Source: Lysobacter sp. | Lineage (GTDB): Bacteria; Pseudomonadota; Gammaproteobacteria; Xanthomonadales; Xanthomonadaceae | DNA: 64,000 nt | Assembly: GCA_011526085.1 (NCBI GenBank) | Contig: WYBC01000023.1 | Coordinates: forward strand, 1-64,000 | Reading direction: 5' to 3' | Shown: in pieces, positions 25,854 through 33,973 of the stretch | Layout: each line of letters opens with the position of its first letter | Position numbering within the stretch: the first letter of the stretch is position 1 | Program-made: the position numbers and the translations under genes | The notes under the pieces: generated by a model | The model's database searches: none | What the model saw: only the letters and a program-made list of their open reading frames with translations | What the model was told of the DNA's origin: nothing

Positions 25854-26678
25854 TCAGCCGCCGTTGACCGTGTCGTAGAGGGTCTTCGCACCGGTGAAGG
25901 TCGGATCGACGTCCTCGTCTTCGCCCTGCGTGCCGTGGTCGTTGTCGAGGCGCCAGCTGAACATGCCTTGCAGCCCGTTCTGCATCGCGTATTGCGTCCA
26001 GGCCTGGGTGTCCGCCAGCGAGGTTTGCGCGTTGCCGTTCTCGGTGGCGACGCCGCCCATCAGCTTGTTCGCGGGAATGCCGGCGGCGACCCACACCGGC
26101 GCGTCGTCGGGCGTGCCGGAGGACGAGTAATCCTGCAGTTCGAACACGTCCACGTTGTCGTTGAACGCCTGCACCGCGTTCTCGCCGTACAGCCCGGTCG
26201 GGCCGTTGCCCGGCCACGGCACCGAGACCGCGATGCCCAGGCCCGCGGCGCGGAAGCTCGGGCCGAGCTGGGTCACGAACTGCGGAACGAGCTGCATCGC
26301 GCCGAAGTCCTCGGCGTCGATGGAAATTCCGCTGTAACCGTTGGCCTGCAGCCAAGCGACGATGTTCGCGGTCGAGCGGTTGTCGTTCCGCGCATTGTCG
26401 GCCACGGTCTCGGCGATACCGGTGCTGCCCAGTCCCGCGTAGATCCGCACGCCCGGCGCCCGGGCGAGGATCTGCTGTTTCACCTGATCGGCGTATTGCC
26501 CGGTCATGTCGACGGTGTAGCCGCCGGACGGGTCGGCTGAAAGCTGGCCGAACGCGAGGTTGTAGCGGGTCGCGTAGTTCAGCGGGACGATCCCGTTCGC
26601 GAGGTTCTGCAGCCCGGTCGCGTTCCAGGTGTCGTACCAGGTCGCGATCTCGAACGTGGGTGTGCTTTGGCCGGACAT
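25854..26678 (-). CDS. GH18-like (chitinase-fold) protein without a signal peptide
   Basis: 274 residues; AGGAG sits 7 nt before the ATG. The length and the alternating strand/helix pattern fit a TIM barrel. The GH18 catalytic strand motif (DGxDxDxE) reads SGISIDAE at 116-123: the acid Glu123 and Asp121 are kept, but the first two Asp are Ser116 and Ser119. PVWVAAGIPANKLMGGVAT and FSWRLDNDHG match later barrel strands. Without a signal peptide it may be cytosolic or leave by a non-Sec route. Substrate (chitin, peptidoglycan glycan, or only binding) is unknown. Confidence 0.65.
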   Translation of the reverse strand: MSGQSTPTFEIATWYDTWNATGLQNLANGIVPLNYATRYNLAFGQLSADPSGGYTVDMTGQYADQVKQQILARAPGVRIYAGLGSTGIAETVADNARNDNRSTANIVAWLQANGYSGISIDAEDFGAMQLVPQFVTQLGPSFRAAGLGIAVSVPWPGNGPTGLYGENAVQAFNDNVDVFELQDYSSSGTPDDAPVWVAAGIPANKLMGGVATENGNAQTSLADTQAWTQYAMQNGLQGMFSWRLDNDHGTQGEDEDVDPTFTGAKTLYDTVNGG

Positions 26679-26818
26679 GCGCGCGCTCCTTGAAGTGGGT
26701 GGTGCTTCCGTGGGCGATGATCCCGTGCGACGCGTCGCAGGGGATCATCGATGTCCTGCTACAACGTGGATCGCGGGTGGATGCGGCCGGGGTCGAGGTC
26801 GATTCCGCAATCACCTCG

Positions 26819-26841
26819 ATAGGGTGCGCCCTGGCGCACCG
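26819..26841 (+). repeat. REP element (family A) upstream of the RAYT gene
   Basis: ATAGGGTGCGCC then CTGGCGCACCG forms a GGTGCGCC / GGCGCACC hairpin. It is nearly identical to the two copies flanking the other side of the transposase gene. Confidence 0.75.
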
Positions 26842-26977
26842 TGTGATCGACACGCGATGACAACGAGCAGTCCATCGGCGGCGTGCACTGTGAAGGCAGA
26901 TCCGCAGGAATTTTCCTAGGGGCGCATGCGGGACGCGCCGATGGTTGCCGGCGGCGCGCGCGCTCACGCTGACGCCC

Positions 26978-27493
26978 ATGCCAAACTATCGACGTCTCCT
27001 GGTGCCCGGCGGCACCTATTTCTTCACGGTGAATCTCGCGCATCGTCGCGACCGCATCCTGACCGCGAACATCGCTGCGTTGCGCAGCGCGTTCCGCGAA
27101 ACGCGCGCACGACAGCCGTTCGATCTTCTCGCGGTGGTGGTTCTGCCGAATCACCTGCACTGTATCTGGTCATTACCGGAAGGTGATGCCGACAATGCGC
27201 GGCGCTGGTCGCGATTGAAAGCGACATTCTCGCGAGGCGTTCCGCACGAAGAAGAGCTCAGCCCGAGCCGTATCGTGCGCAGGGAACGCGGCATCTGGCA
27301 GCGTCGTTTCTGGGAGCGTGCCATTGTCGATGAGGACGACTTGCGCACGTATATCGAATACATCCACTACAACCCGGTGAAGCATGGCCTTGTCGCACGC
27401 GCCATCGACTGGCCTCATTCTTCGTTCCGGCGGTGGGTTGCAGCAGGCGTTTACCCCGAAGACTGGGCCTCGCCGTCCCCGGATCCTCCATAG
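26978..27493 (+). CDS. REP-associated tyrosine transposase (RAYT, TnpA-REP)
   Basis: 171 residues of the Y1/HUH transposase family. The metal-binding HxH is His59-Leu-His61 (PNHLHCIW). The catalytic Tyr lies in the IEYIHYNPVKHG segment (125-137), the family hallmark. RAYTs are single-copy, host-retained enzymes that process REP hairpins. The same REP type flanks the gene: one copy 5' (26819) and an inverted pair 3' (27490-27557). The stop codon TAG (27491-27493) is part of the first downstream REP. ATG 26978 starts at the conserved MPNYRR. Confidence 0.92.
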   Translation: MPNYRRLLVPGGTYFFTVNLAHRRDRILTANIAALRSAFRETRARQPFDLLAVVVLPNHLHCIWSLPEGDADNARRWSRLKATFSRGVPHEEELSPSRIVRRERGIWQRRFWERAIVDEDDLRTYIEYIHYNPVKHGLVARAIDWPHSSFRRWVAAGVYPEDWASPSPDPP

Positions 27494-27557
27494 GGTGCGC
27501 CTCGGCGCACCGTTTTCGTCGCGGTTCGATCGATCGGTGCGCCAAGGCGCACCCTAT
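27490..27557 (+). repeat. Inverted pair of REP elements (family A, BIME-like)
   Basis: ATAGGGTGCGCC..CACCG at 27490-27512 faces CGGTGCGCC..ACCCTAT at 27535-27557, with 22 nt between. Each unit is itself a hairpin. The pair lies between the RAYT gene and the convergent AAA ATPase gene and could also act as a bidirectional terminator. Confidence 0.8.
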
Positions 27558-27583
27558 TGGGTTTTATGGACCGTTGCCGTCGA

Positions 27584-29068
27584 TCAATCCGCCGGAACGG
27601 TTCTCGGTCCTGCCCATTCGCGCAGTTCGTTCACCTGCTCCGCCATCAGTACCGAGAGTGGTCGCGTGTTCTTCAACTCCGCGCGCAATTGGAAATCGCT
27701 GAGCGGGTGGCCGGCGGCGTGGGCGGTGTAGAGCGCGGCGACGATGGCCTGTTCGATTTCGGCGCCGGAGAAGCCGTCGGCGGCGTGCGCGAGCGCGGCG
27801 AGGTCGAAGCCTTCGGCATCGACGCTGCGCCGGCGCAGATGCAGGGCGAAGAGTTCGGCGCGCGCTTCGGGGCTCGGCAGATCGACGAAGAAGATTTCGT
27901 CGAAGCGGCCCTTGCGCAGCAGTTCCGCCGGCAGGTCCTGCACCTGGTTGGCGGTGGCGACCATGAACACCGGCGATTTGCGTTCGGCCATCCAGGTGAG
28001 GAAGGTGCCGAGCACGCGGCGCGAGACGCCGCCGTCCTCGCCGCCGGAGCTGGCGAGGCCTTTCTCGATCTCGTCGATCCAGAGCACGCAGGGCGAGAGT
28101 TGTTCGGCCGAGGCCAGCGCGTCGCGCAGGTTCTTCTCGGTTTCGCCGTGGTACTTGTTGTACAGCGCGCCGAAGTCGAGGCGCAGCAGCGGTACGCCGA
28201 AGCCGGCGGCGATCGCCTTGGCCAGCATCGATTTGCCGCAGCCCTGCACGCCGAGCAGCAGCACGCCCTTCGGCGGATCGAGGCCGGGCGGAGCGTTGCC
28301 GTCGACGAACGCGGCGCGGCGCAGTTCGATCCAGCGCTTCACCCGTTTCGCGCCGATCACGTGATCGAGCTTCACCGGGTCGAATTCGTAGTGCAGATGA
28401 CCGCTGCGGTTGATCAGCTCGAACTTCAGCTTGGCCAGTTCGGGCAGGTCGTCGGCGTTGAGCACGCCGTCGCGGAAGATCAGGTGGCGGGCGATGCGGC
28501 GTGCGTCGGTTTCGTTGAGGCCGCGCAGGTTGCGCACGATCTGCTTCACCGCGTCGGGATCGACCTCCACGCGCTTGCCGCCGTGCTCGCGGGTGTAGGC
28601 GGCGGCTTCATCCTTCACCAGCTTCAGCAGCGCGTCGCTGCTCGGCAGGTGCGGCCGGTAGCGCACGGCGTGCGCTTCGAGGTCCGCGGGCAGTTCGATC
28701 TTGTTGCCGACCAGCACCAGCACGTGCGGCAGGCAGTTGCGGCGCTGCAGGATGTCCCGCACCTGGCGCTGGGTGCCGGCGTATTTCAGGTAGGGCGCGA
28801 AGTCCAGCAGCAGGAACACGCCGCGCTGGTCGTGGCGATAGATCGCCTGCAGGGTGGCGCCGGCGTCCGGCGCGACTTCGGCCGCGTCCTCGCGGTCCAT
28901 GTCGATGCGGCGCAGGCCCTCGGTGATCGACCAGCGGAACAGCGCCCGCCAGACGTGCATCAGGGACTGCCGGAACAGTTCGACCACCCGCGGTTCGTCG
29001 GGGGTTTCGATCACGATCAGGGGGGTATCGGCGCGGATCAGCGCCACGAGATCCTGGAGACCGCTCAT
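27584..29068 (-). CDS. Ycf46-like AAA ATPase
   Basis: 494 residues from ATG at 29068. The N-terminal ~220 residues resemble a degenerate ATPase-like domain. The C-terminal AAA domain has Walker A GVQGCGKS (273-280), Walker B VLWIDE (328-333) and an arginine-finger/sensor region (LRKGRFDEIFFVDLP). The two-domain layout and the RFDEIFFVDLP wording match the Ycf46 family of cyanobacteria, plastids and some proteobacteria. Its role is unclear; links to CO2 uptake are reported in cyanobacteria. Presumably cytosolic and hexameric. Monocistronic, convergent with RAYT across the REP pair. Confidence 0.85.
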   Translation of the reverse strand: MSGLQDLVALIRADTPLIVIETPDEPRVVELFRQSLMHVWRALFRWSITEGLRRIDMDREDAAEVAPDAGATLQAIYRHDQRGVFLLLDFAPYLKYAGTQRQVRDILQRRNCLPHVLVLVGNKIELPADLEAHAVRYRPHLPSSDALLKLVKDEAAAYTREHGGKRVEVDPDAVKQIVRNLRGLNETDARRIARHLIFRDGVLNADDLPELAKLKFELINRSGHLHYEFDPVKLDHVIGAKRVKRWIELRRAAFVDGNAPPGLDPPKGVLLLGVQGCGKSMLAKAIAAGFGVPLLRLDFGALYNKYHGETEKNLRDALASAEQLSPCVLWIDEIEKGLASSGGEDGGVSRRVLGTFLTWMAERKSPVFMVATANQVQDLPAELLRKGRFDEIFFVDLPSPEARAELFALHLRRRSVDAEGFDLAALAHAADGFSGAEIEQAIVAALYTAHAAGHPLSDFQLRAELKNTRPLSVLMAEQVNELREWAGPRTVPAD

Positions 29069-29228
29069 TCTTGTCCGTAGCTCGGGGCAGGCGCCCGCAA
29101 AGGGCGACACGATAGCAAAGCGGCGCGTGGCATCCTGGAATTTCCTGATGCGCTCAGATGGGGTTGACTGTGGGCCGAGGTCGATAGTCTAGTGTCCGGC
29201 CCCCCACCGCAACCCACAGGTTTCTTCC

Positions 29229-30107
29229 ATGCGCAGCGACACCGTCCTGATCACCGGCGCCTCCACCGGAATCGGTCGCAGCACGGCCCTGCATCTGGCC
29301 GAGCAGGGCTACACCGTCTTCGCCGGGGTCCGCCGCGATGCCGACGGTGCGGCGCTGGTGGCCGCCGCGCCTGCCGCATCGGCCGCGCGGATCGTGCCGG
29401 TGCTGCTGGACGTGACCCGCGAGGATCACATCCGCGATGCCCTGGCGCGGGTCGAGGCCCACGCCCCGGACGGTCTTTATGCACTGATCAACAACGCGGG
29501 CTTCAATCTCAACGGTGCGTTCGAATACACCACGGAGGCCGAGGCCCGCACGCTGATGGAGACCAATGTCGTCGGCCTGGCGGCCCTGAGCCGGGCGGCG
29601 CTGCCGCTGCTGCGCCGCTACGTGGCGAGCCATCCGGGCGCGACCGCCAAACTCGTGAACCTCGGTTCCATCGGCAGTTTCGTCGGCATCCCGTGGGAGG
29701 CGTACTACCACGCCTCCAAATTCGCGGTGCTGGGGCTGAGCGAGGCCATGCGCCACGAGCTGTGGCCGCAGGGGATCCGGGTGGTGGCGGTGTGCCCCGG
29801 GGGAATCGTCACCGATTTCCTGCCGAAGACCCAAGCCGGCCTGAATGCCGGCCTGGCCGCCCTCCCGGCCGATGCGCCACCCAATTACCGCACCGGCATG
29901 CAGAAGCTGCTGGCGATGGCGGGGAAGGCGTCGAGCATGGGGTCGCCGCCGGAAGCGGTGGCCAGGCGGATCGGCAAGGTGTTGGCCACCGCCCGGCCGC
30001 GCATGCGCTACATGGTCGGCGCGGATGCGCGGATCACGCTCGTTCTGCAGCGGTGGCTGCCCGAAGCCTGGTTCCATGCCGTGATCCGCAGCCAGTTCAC
30101 GGCTTGA
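29229..30107 (+). CDS. Short-chain dehydrogenase/reductase (SDR)
   Basis: 292 residues. Classical SDR motifs: TGASTGIG (nucleotide binding), NNAG, catalytic Ser in NLGSIGS, and Tyr-x3-Lys in YYHASK. The end (about 230-292) is longer than the ~250-residue core and resembles retinol-dehydrogenase-like SDRs. NADP preference is suggested by the basic GVRRD after the second strand. Substrate not predictable. Monocistronic; a perfect 9-bp hairpin lies after it. Confidence 0.87.
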   Translation: MRSDTVLITGASTGIGRSTALHLAEQGYTVFAGVRRDADGAALVAAAPAASAARIVPVLLDVTREDHIRDALARVEAHAPDGLYALINNAGFNLNGAFEYTTEAEARTLMETNVVGLAALSRAALPLLRRYVASHPGATAKLVNLGSIGSFVGIPWEAYYHASKFAVLGLSEAMRHELWPQGIRVVAVCPGGIVTDFLPKTQAGLNAGLAALPADAPPNYRTGMQKLLAMAGKASSMGSPPEAVARRIGKVLATARPRMRYMVGADARITLVLQRWLPEAWFHAVIRSQFTA

Positions 30108-30129
30108 GGCGCGACCGGGCACCCTGCCG

Positions 30130-30150
30130 CCGGTCCGGTTGCCGGACCGG
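30130..30150 (+). terminator. Hairpin between the SDR and parA-like genes
   Basis: CCGGTCCGG (30130-30138) and CCGGACCGG (30142-30150) pair perfectly over TTG. No T tract follows, so termination is only possible. Confidence 0.4.
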
Positions 30151-30192
30151 TCGCGGGTGCTAAGCTGCGGGCTCTTCACTGCGGAGGTGCCG

Positions 30193-30819
30193 ATGAAAAC
30201 GGTTCTGGTCGCCAGTTCGAAGGGCGGGGTGGGCAAGACCACCATCGCCACGCATCTCGCCGCGCAGGCCGCCCTCGACGGGCACCGCACCGTGCTGGTG
30301 GATGCCGACCCGCAACATTCCTCCACCCGCTGGGCCGAGCGCCGGGCCGAACTGGACAGCGCGGTGCTGCCGCTGGACGGCACCCGCCGCAACTGGGCGA
30401 AACAGATTCCCGACGACACCCAGCGCATCGTCATCGACGCCCCGGCCGGCTCCACGGTCGAGACGCTGGAGACCTTCTTCGAAGAGGCCGACGCCCTGGT
30501 GGTGCCGGTGCTGCCCTCCACGCTGGACATCGACGCCACCGTGGGCTTCCTCAACGCCGTGGCCAAGCACCCGCGCGTGCGCCGCGGCCAACTGCGGGTG
30601 GGCCTGATCGGCAACCGCCTCAAGCCGTGGACGAATGCCTCGCAGCAGGCGGTGGAGCTGCTGAAGCAGTGGCCTTATCCGGTGGTCGCCGAACTGCGCG
30701 ACAGCCAGGCCTATGTGATGCTGGTCGGCCTGGGCCGCAGCCTGTTCGACTATCACTCGCAGCAGGTGCGCGAGCACCAGGAAGACTGGGCGCCGCTGCT
30801 GAAGTGGTTGAAGAAGTAA
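30193..30819 (+). CDS. Orphan ParA/MinD-family ATPase
   Basis: 208 residues with deviant Walker A KGGVGKTT (10-17), a Walker A' DADPQHSS and Walker B IVIDAPAG. This is the short ParA form found on plasmids and as chromosomal orphans, without an N-terminal DNA-binding domain. Such proteins dimerise on ATP and position cargo such as DNA, chemoreceptors or enzyme complexes. No ParB or partner gene is beside it; the next gene (26 nt away) is a membrane zinc-ribbon protein that may be co-transcribed. ATG 30193 follows GGAGGTG. Confidence 0.88.
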   Translation: MKTVLVASSKGGVGKTTIATHLAAQAALDGHRTVLVDADPQHSSTRWAERRAELDSAVLPLDGTRRNWAKQIPDDTQRIVIDAPAGSTVETLETFFEEADALVVPVLPSTLDIDATVGFLNAVAKHPRVRRGQLRVGLIGNRLKPWTNASQQAVELLKQWPYPVVAELRDSQAYVMLVGLGRSLFDYHSQQVREHQEDWAPLLKWLKK

Positions 30820-30844
30820 TCGGCGGCAGGGGCCCGCACGTCCG

Positions 30845-31201
30845 ATGATCGCGGCCCCCGTGACCATCCGCACCCGGTTGTATCGACGGAAGCGGGGCTA
30901 CGTCGCGCAGTATTCCGTCTGCATGCTCGGCGTTGTTTTCGCGGTGACGCTGGGCGAACTGGGGCACGACGCCTGGTTCGGCGTCGCGCTGGCGTTGCTG
31001 GCGTCCATGCTGTGGGCCTGGCACGGCTCGGTGGCCCGGGTGCGCTGCCCGCGCTGCGGCGGCAACATCGGTCACCTCGGTCTGCATGCGCTGACGGGGT
31101 ATCCGTTCTGGTCGAAGCCGATCGTCTACTGCCCGTACTGCAAGGCCGAGATGGACGCGCCGGCGGACGCCGGCGCATCTGCAGGCAACAATCTCCGGTA
31201 G
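30845..31201 (+). CDS. Small membrane protein with zinc ribbon
   Basis: 118 residues. Two hydrophobic segments (about 23-40 and 44-60) are followed by a zinc ribbon with Cys68-x2-Cys71 (CPRCGG) and Cys96-x2-Cys99 (CPYC). The short gap after the parA-like gene suggests one transcript. The stop codon TAG (31199-31201) falls inside a REP (31197-31262), so the C-terminus (AGNNLR) may have been trimmed by REP insertion. Function unknown. Confidence 0.7.
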   Translation: MIAAPVTIRTRLYRRKRGYVAQYSVCMLGVVFAVTLGELGHDAWFGVALALLASMLWAWHGSVARVRCPRCGGNIGHLGLHALTGYPFWSKPIVYCPYCKAEMDAPADAGASAGNNLR

Positions 31202-31262
31202 AGCGGCCTTCAGGCCGCTGCTTTCCGTACCTCCAGAGCAGCGGCCTGGAGGCCGCGCTACC
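31197..31262 (+). repeat. Inverted REP pair (family B, BIME)
   Basis: GGTAGAGCGGCCTTCAGG.. (31197-31222) faces ..GAGGCCGCGCTACC (31237-31262). The same element occurs as a perfect inverted pair at 60575-60641. It separates convergent genes and supplies the stop codon of the zinc-ribbon gene. Confidence 0.85.
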
Positions 31263-31268
31263 GGCGAC

Positions 31269-32108
31269 TCACTTCGCCGGCAACATCCCCGCATCGCGCA
31301 GCAACTGTTTGCCGAGCGCGGTCCGCTTGCCCAGCGCGACCCGCATCGCGCGATCGTCCGCCGAGCTCAGATCGATCCCCAGCGCGAAGCTGGCGTGGCC
31401 CTTCGGGCCTTCGACCCAGCCGATCCACCAGGCGTTGCCGGTGCGGTCGCCGTCGCGGTGGGTGCCGGTCTTGCCGTAGATCCGGCTGCCGTTCGCGTCG
31501 TCGTCGCGCATCGCCGCTTTCACGGCGGCGATGGTCTTCGCGGAGAACGGCAGGTCGCCGCGGCGCAGGCGGTCGACGAAGGCCAGTTGCTGGCGCGCGG
31601 TGACGGTGAGCACGCCGTCGTGCCAGGCCAGCGCCGGCGTCGGGCCGATCCGGCCGTTGCCGTAGCCCACGCGCTGCACCCACGCGGCCAATCGCTCGCG
31701 GCCGATGCGCTGGGCGAGCACGCCGAAGTAACTTTCGCTGGAGGTCCGCATCGCTTCGCGCAGCGCCATGTCGCGCTGCCATGCCGGCCGGTCGGGATAG
31801 GGCTTGCCGTTCCAGGGCACGATCTCGTCGGCGCTTTTCAGGACGCCGGTTTCCAGCGCGATCAGCGCGAGCATCGGCTTGAACGTCGATGCAGGCCGCA
31901 GCGGCGTGTCCGCGAACGCGGCACCGTGTACCACCTGTGCGCGCTGGCCGTCGCGTTGCAGCAGGAACGTGCCGGGTTGGCCATAGGCGGCGAAGCGTGC
32001 GGCGGCGCGGGCGGTCGGCGCGGGTGTTGCGGGCGGCGCTGCGCACAGCATCGGCGCGAGGGCGAGCAGGCAGGCGACGAGAACGGTGTTGCGGAGGAAA
32101 CGACGCAT
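31269..32108 (-). CDS. Class D (OXA-type) beta-lactamase homologue
   Basis: 279 residues with a signal peptide (MRRFLRNTVLVACLLALAPM, then CAA). Class D motifs: Ser74-T-F-Lys77 (nucleophile and the lysine that becomes carboxylated), Y149-G-N151, Trp162 and Lys213-T-G. The SxV motif is unusual: a gap-free alignment gives S123-S-E125 (RTSSESYF). Enzymes of this class hydrolyse beta-lactams in the periplasm. The Val-to-Glu change near the carboxylated lysine may alter or abolish hydrolysis, so resistance should not be assumed. Monocistronic and minus strand; it looks resident, with no mobile element around it except REPs. Confidence 0.82.
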   Translation of the reverse strand: MRRFLRNTVLVACLLALAPMLCAAPPATPAPTARAAARFAAYGQPGTFLLQRDGQRAQVVHGAAFADTPLRPASTFKPMLALIALETGVLKSADEIVPWNGKPYPDRPAWQRDMALREAMRTSSESYFGVLAQRIGRERLAAWVQRVGYGNGRIGPTPALAWHDGVLTVTARQQLAFVDRLRRGDLPFSAKTIAAVKAAMRDDDANGSRIYGKTGTHRDGDRTGNAWWIGWVEGPKGHASFALGIDLSSADDRAMRVALGKRTALGKQLLRDAGMLPAK

Positions 32109-32240
32109 CGGGCGGCTCCGGCAAAGGTGTACGTCGCAGTGTCGTCAGCGCACGGCCCGCCCCCAAGCGGCGCTGTCGTCGCGGGCGTCACTGATGTAAC
32201 GTCCGTCACCGCGCCGCCCGGCGCGTGCCAGACTGGATCT

Positions 32241-33878
32241 ATGAGCACACGCACAGCGAAATCGACGACGAAGCCTCCGCGCCCGGCCCCGCGCCGCCGC
32301 ACCCGATCCACCGATGCCGGCGCGCGCGGCGACATCGCGATCGAACTCGGGACGCCGTCGCTGGTGCAGGACGCGCCGGTGCGCCATCAGTCGCTGTGGG
32401 TGCTGTTGCGGCTGTGGCTGGCGGCGCAGTCGGGCGAGGGCTGGCTGCGCGAGGCGCAGCTGCGGGAACGCTTCGCCAACGCGCGCAACCTGCGCATGAT
32501 CGTCAGCCGCGCCTACGCCGATTTCGCGCGCTGGGGGCTGCGCGTGGGCTGGGGCACCGACCGCGCCCGCGATCCCGATCTGCTGCCGCTGGCCGGCCGC
32601 AACCGCGGCCCGTTCTGGCTGGCCGAAGGCGAGGCCGCGCGCCTGCGCATCCTGCTGCACGGCGAGCCGGCAGGCACCGACGCGGTGATCGCGTGGCTGG
32701 GCGCGTCGTCGGCGATGCGCGCGTCCGCGGGCGCCGACGGCTTCGGCGATGCGATGGTGAGCAACGCTTCGCCCGCGTATTGGCATGCGTGGGCGGGCGC
32801 GCGCAAGGACATGCTCGACGGTCGCCTGATCCTCGATCGCGACCATGGCGCGCTGGCCGGTTATCGCCGCGCGCAGACCCTCACCGACGACCCGTGGCTG
32901 CAGGCGCTGGCGCTGCTGCAGCAGGCGATGGTGTGGCGTCGCGCCGGCAATGCCGACGCCGCGCGCGCGGTGCTGGCCGAACTCGACCGCCACTGGCACG
33001 ACGAACAGGCGCCCGAGCATGCGTGGCTGGGCGCGATGGCCGCGATCGTGCAGGCGTGGTGCGCCTACGCCGGTCGCGACCCGCAGGCGGCGCGGCAGAT
33101 CCTGCGCCAGGCGGCCGACGATCCGCGCTGGACCGGCCTGTTCCAGTACCACCCGCGGGTGCGCAGCGAACACGCGAACCTGCAGGCGCTGATCCATCGC
33201 GCGCTGGCGCTGGACGAACGCGTGGAGATCGCCGAGCGCATCGATGCCGCGCGCACCGCGGTGCGCTATTACCGCGCGGCGCTGGCGCTGGCGAACGAAG
33301 CCGAACTGTTCGATGCCGCCGCGTCCACCGCCAGCAACCTCGGCTGGTCGCTGTGGCTGTTCGAGCGTTGCGGCCTGGTCGTGCGCGATGGCGGCCGCGA
33401 TGGCGCGTCGGGCGACGACGGCCATCCGATGACGTGGATCGGATTGGCGGCATGGCTCAGCGGGCGCCATGGCGTCGGCGGTGGCTGCTGGAACACCATC
33501 TATCTGCTGCGGATGGCGCGTGCCGGCGGCCCGGACGCGTTGCATCCGCGGCTCGACGTCTTCCGTCGCTGGCCGGTGATGTCGCCGGAGGCTTTCCGCG
33601 CGCTGATCGCGCCGATGACCCTCAGCGTGGAGTGGGAGAGCTGGCGCGCGCTCGCGGCCACGATGCAGGCGGACGTCGACGCCGGCCGCGTGCAGGTGGA
33701 CGCGCTGCAGCGCGCGAACGTGCTGCTCGAAGTGGCCTGGTACGAGGCCCACGACGGCGAACCCGCGCGCAGCGCCGAAGCCGTCGCGCGCCTGCGTCGT
33801 CGCCTGCGCGAACTCACGCCCGCGGACCGCCTGTTCTTCCGCGACGCGCTGCGGCGGCTGCCCGAGACGCTGGATTGA
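32241..33878 (+). CDS. Large protein of unknown function with possible winged-helix and helical repeats
   Basis: 545 residues from ATG 32241. The first ~30 residues are basic and disordered (TAKSTTKPPRPAPRRRTR). Residues ~50-140 look like a winged-helix element (LLRLWLAAQSGEGWLREAQL, then NLRMIVSRAYADFARWGL). The rest is Ala/Leu-rich helical hairpins resembling TPR repeats (for example ALLQQAMVWRRAGNADAARA and the AYAGRDPQAARQILRQA region). No catalytic motif. I do not recognise the family; a regulator with a TPR-like effector part is an inference. It is divergent from the beta-lactamase homologue across 132 nt. Confidence 0.6.
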   Translation: MSTRTAKSTTKPPRPAPRRRTRSTDAGARGDIAIELGTPSLVQDAPVRHQSLWVLLRLWLAAQSGEGWLREAQLRERFANARNLRMIVSRAYADFARWGLRVGWGTDRARDPDLLPLAGRNRGPFWLAEGEAARLRILLHGEPAGTDAVIAWLGASSAMRASAGADGFGDAMVSNASPAYWHAWAGARKDMLDGRLILDRDHGALAGYRRAQTLTDDPWLQALALLQQAMVWRRAGNADAARAVLAELDRHWHDEQAPEHAWLGAMAAIVQAWCAYAGRDPQAARQILRQAADDPRWTGLFQYHPRVRSEHANLQALIHRALALDERVEIAERIDAARTAVRYYRAALALANEAELFDAAASTASNLGWSLWLFERCGLVVRDGGRDGASGDDGHPMTWIGLAAWLSGRHGVGGGCWNTIYLLRMARAGGPDALHPRLDVFRRWPVMSPEAFRALIAPMTLSVEWESWRALAATMQADVDAGRVQVDALQRANVLLEVAWYEAHDGEPARSAEAVARLRRRLRELTPADRLFFRDALRRLPETLD

Positions 33879-33973
33879 ACCGGGGCCGGCCGCGCGAACG
33901 GGCGGCCGATCCCGAATCGCGGTGGTTCGCGTTAAGCTGACCCATATCCCGTCGCCCGAAGACTGACGCGCAC

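Noticed and set aside
25705-26979. N-terminal extension of the DUF389 gene through the GH18-like gene
   Set aside because: The extension is Arg/Pro-rich and in another frame of a real gene with AGGAG and a TIM-barrel motif; DUF389 proteins start near the ATG at 25704.
31269-32108. Acquired antibiotic-resistance island around the class D gene
   Set aside because: Base composition and codon use match the neighbours, and no integron, IS or transfer gene is present; it looks like a resident chromosomal gene.
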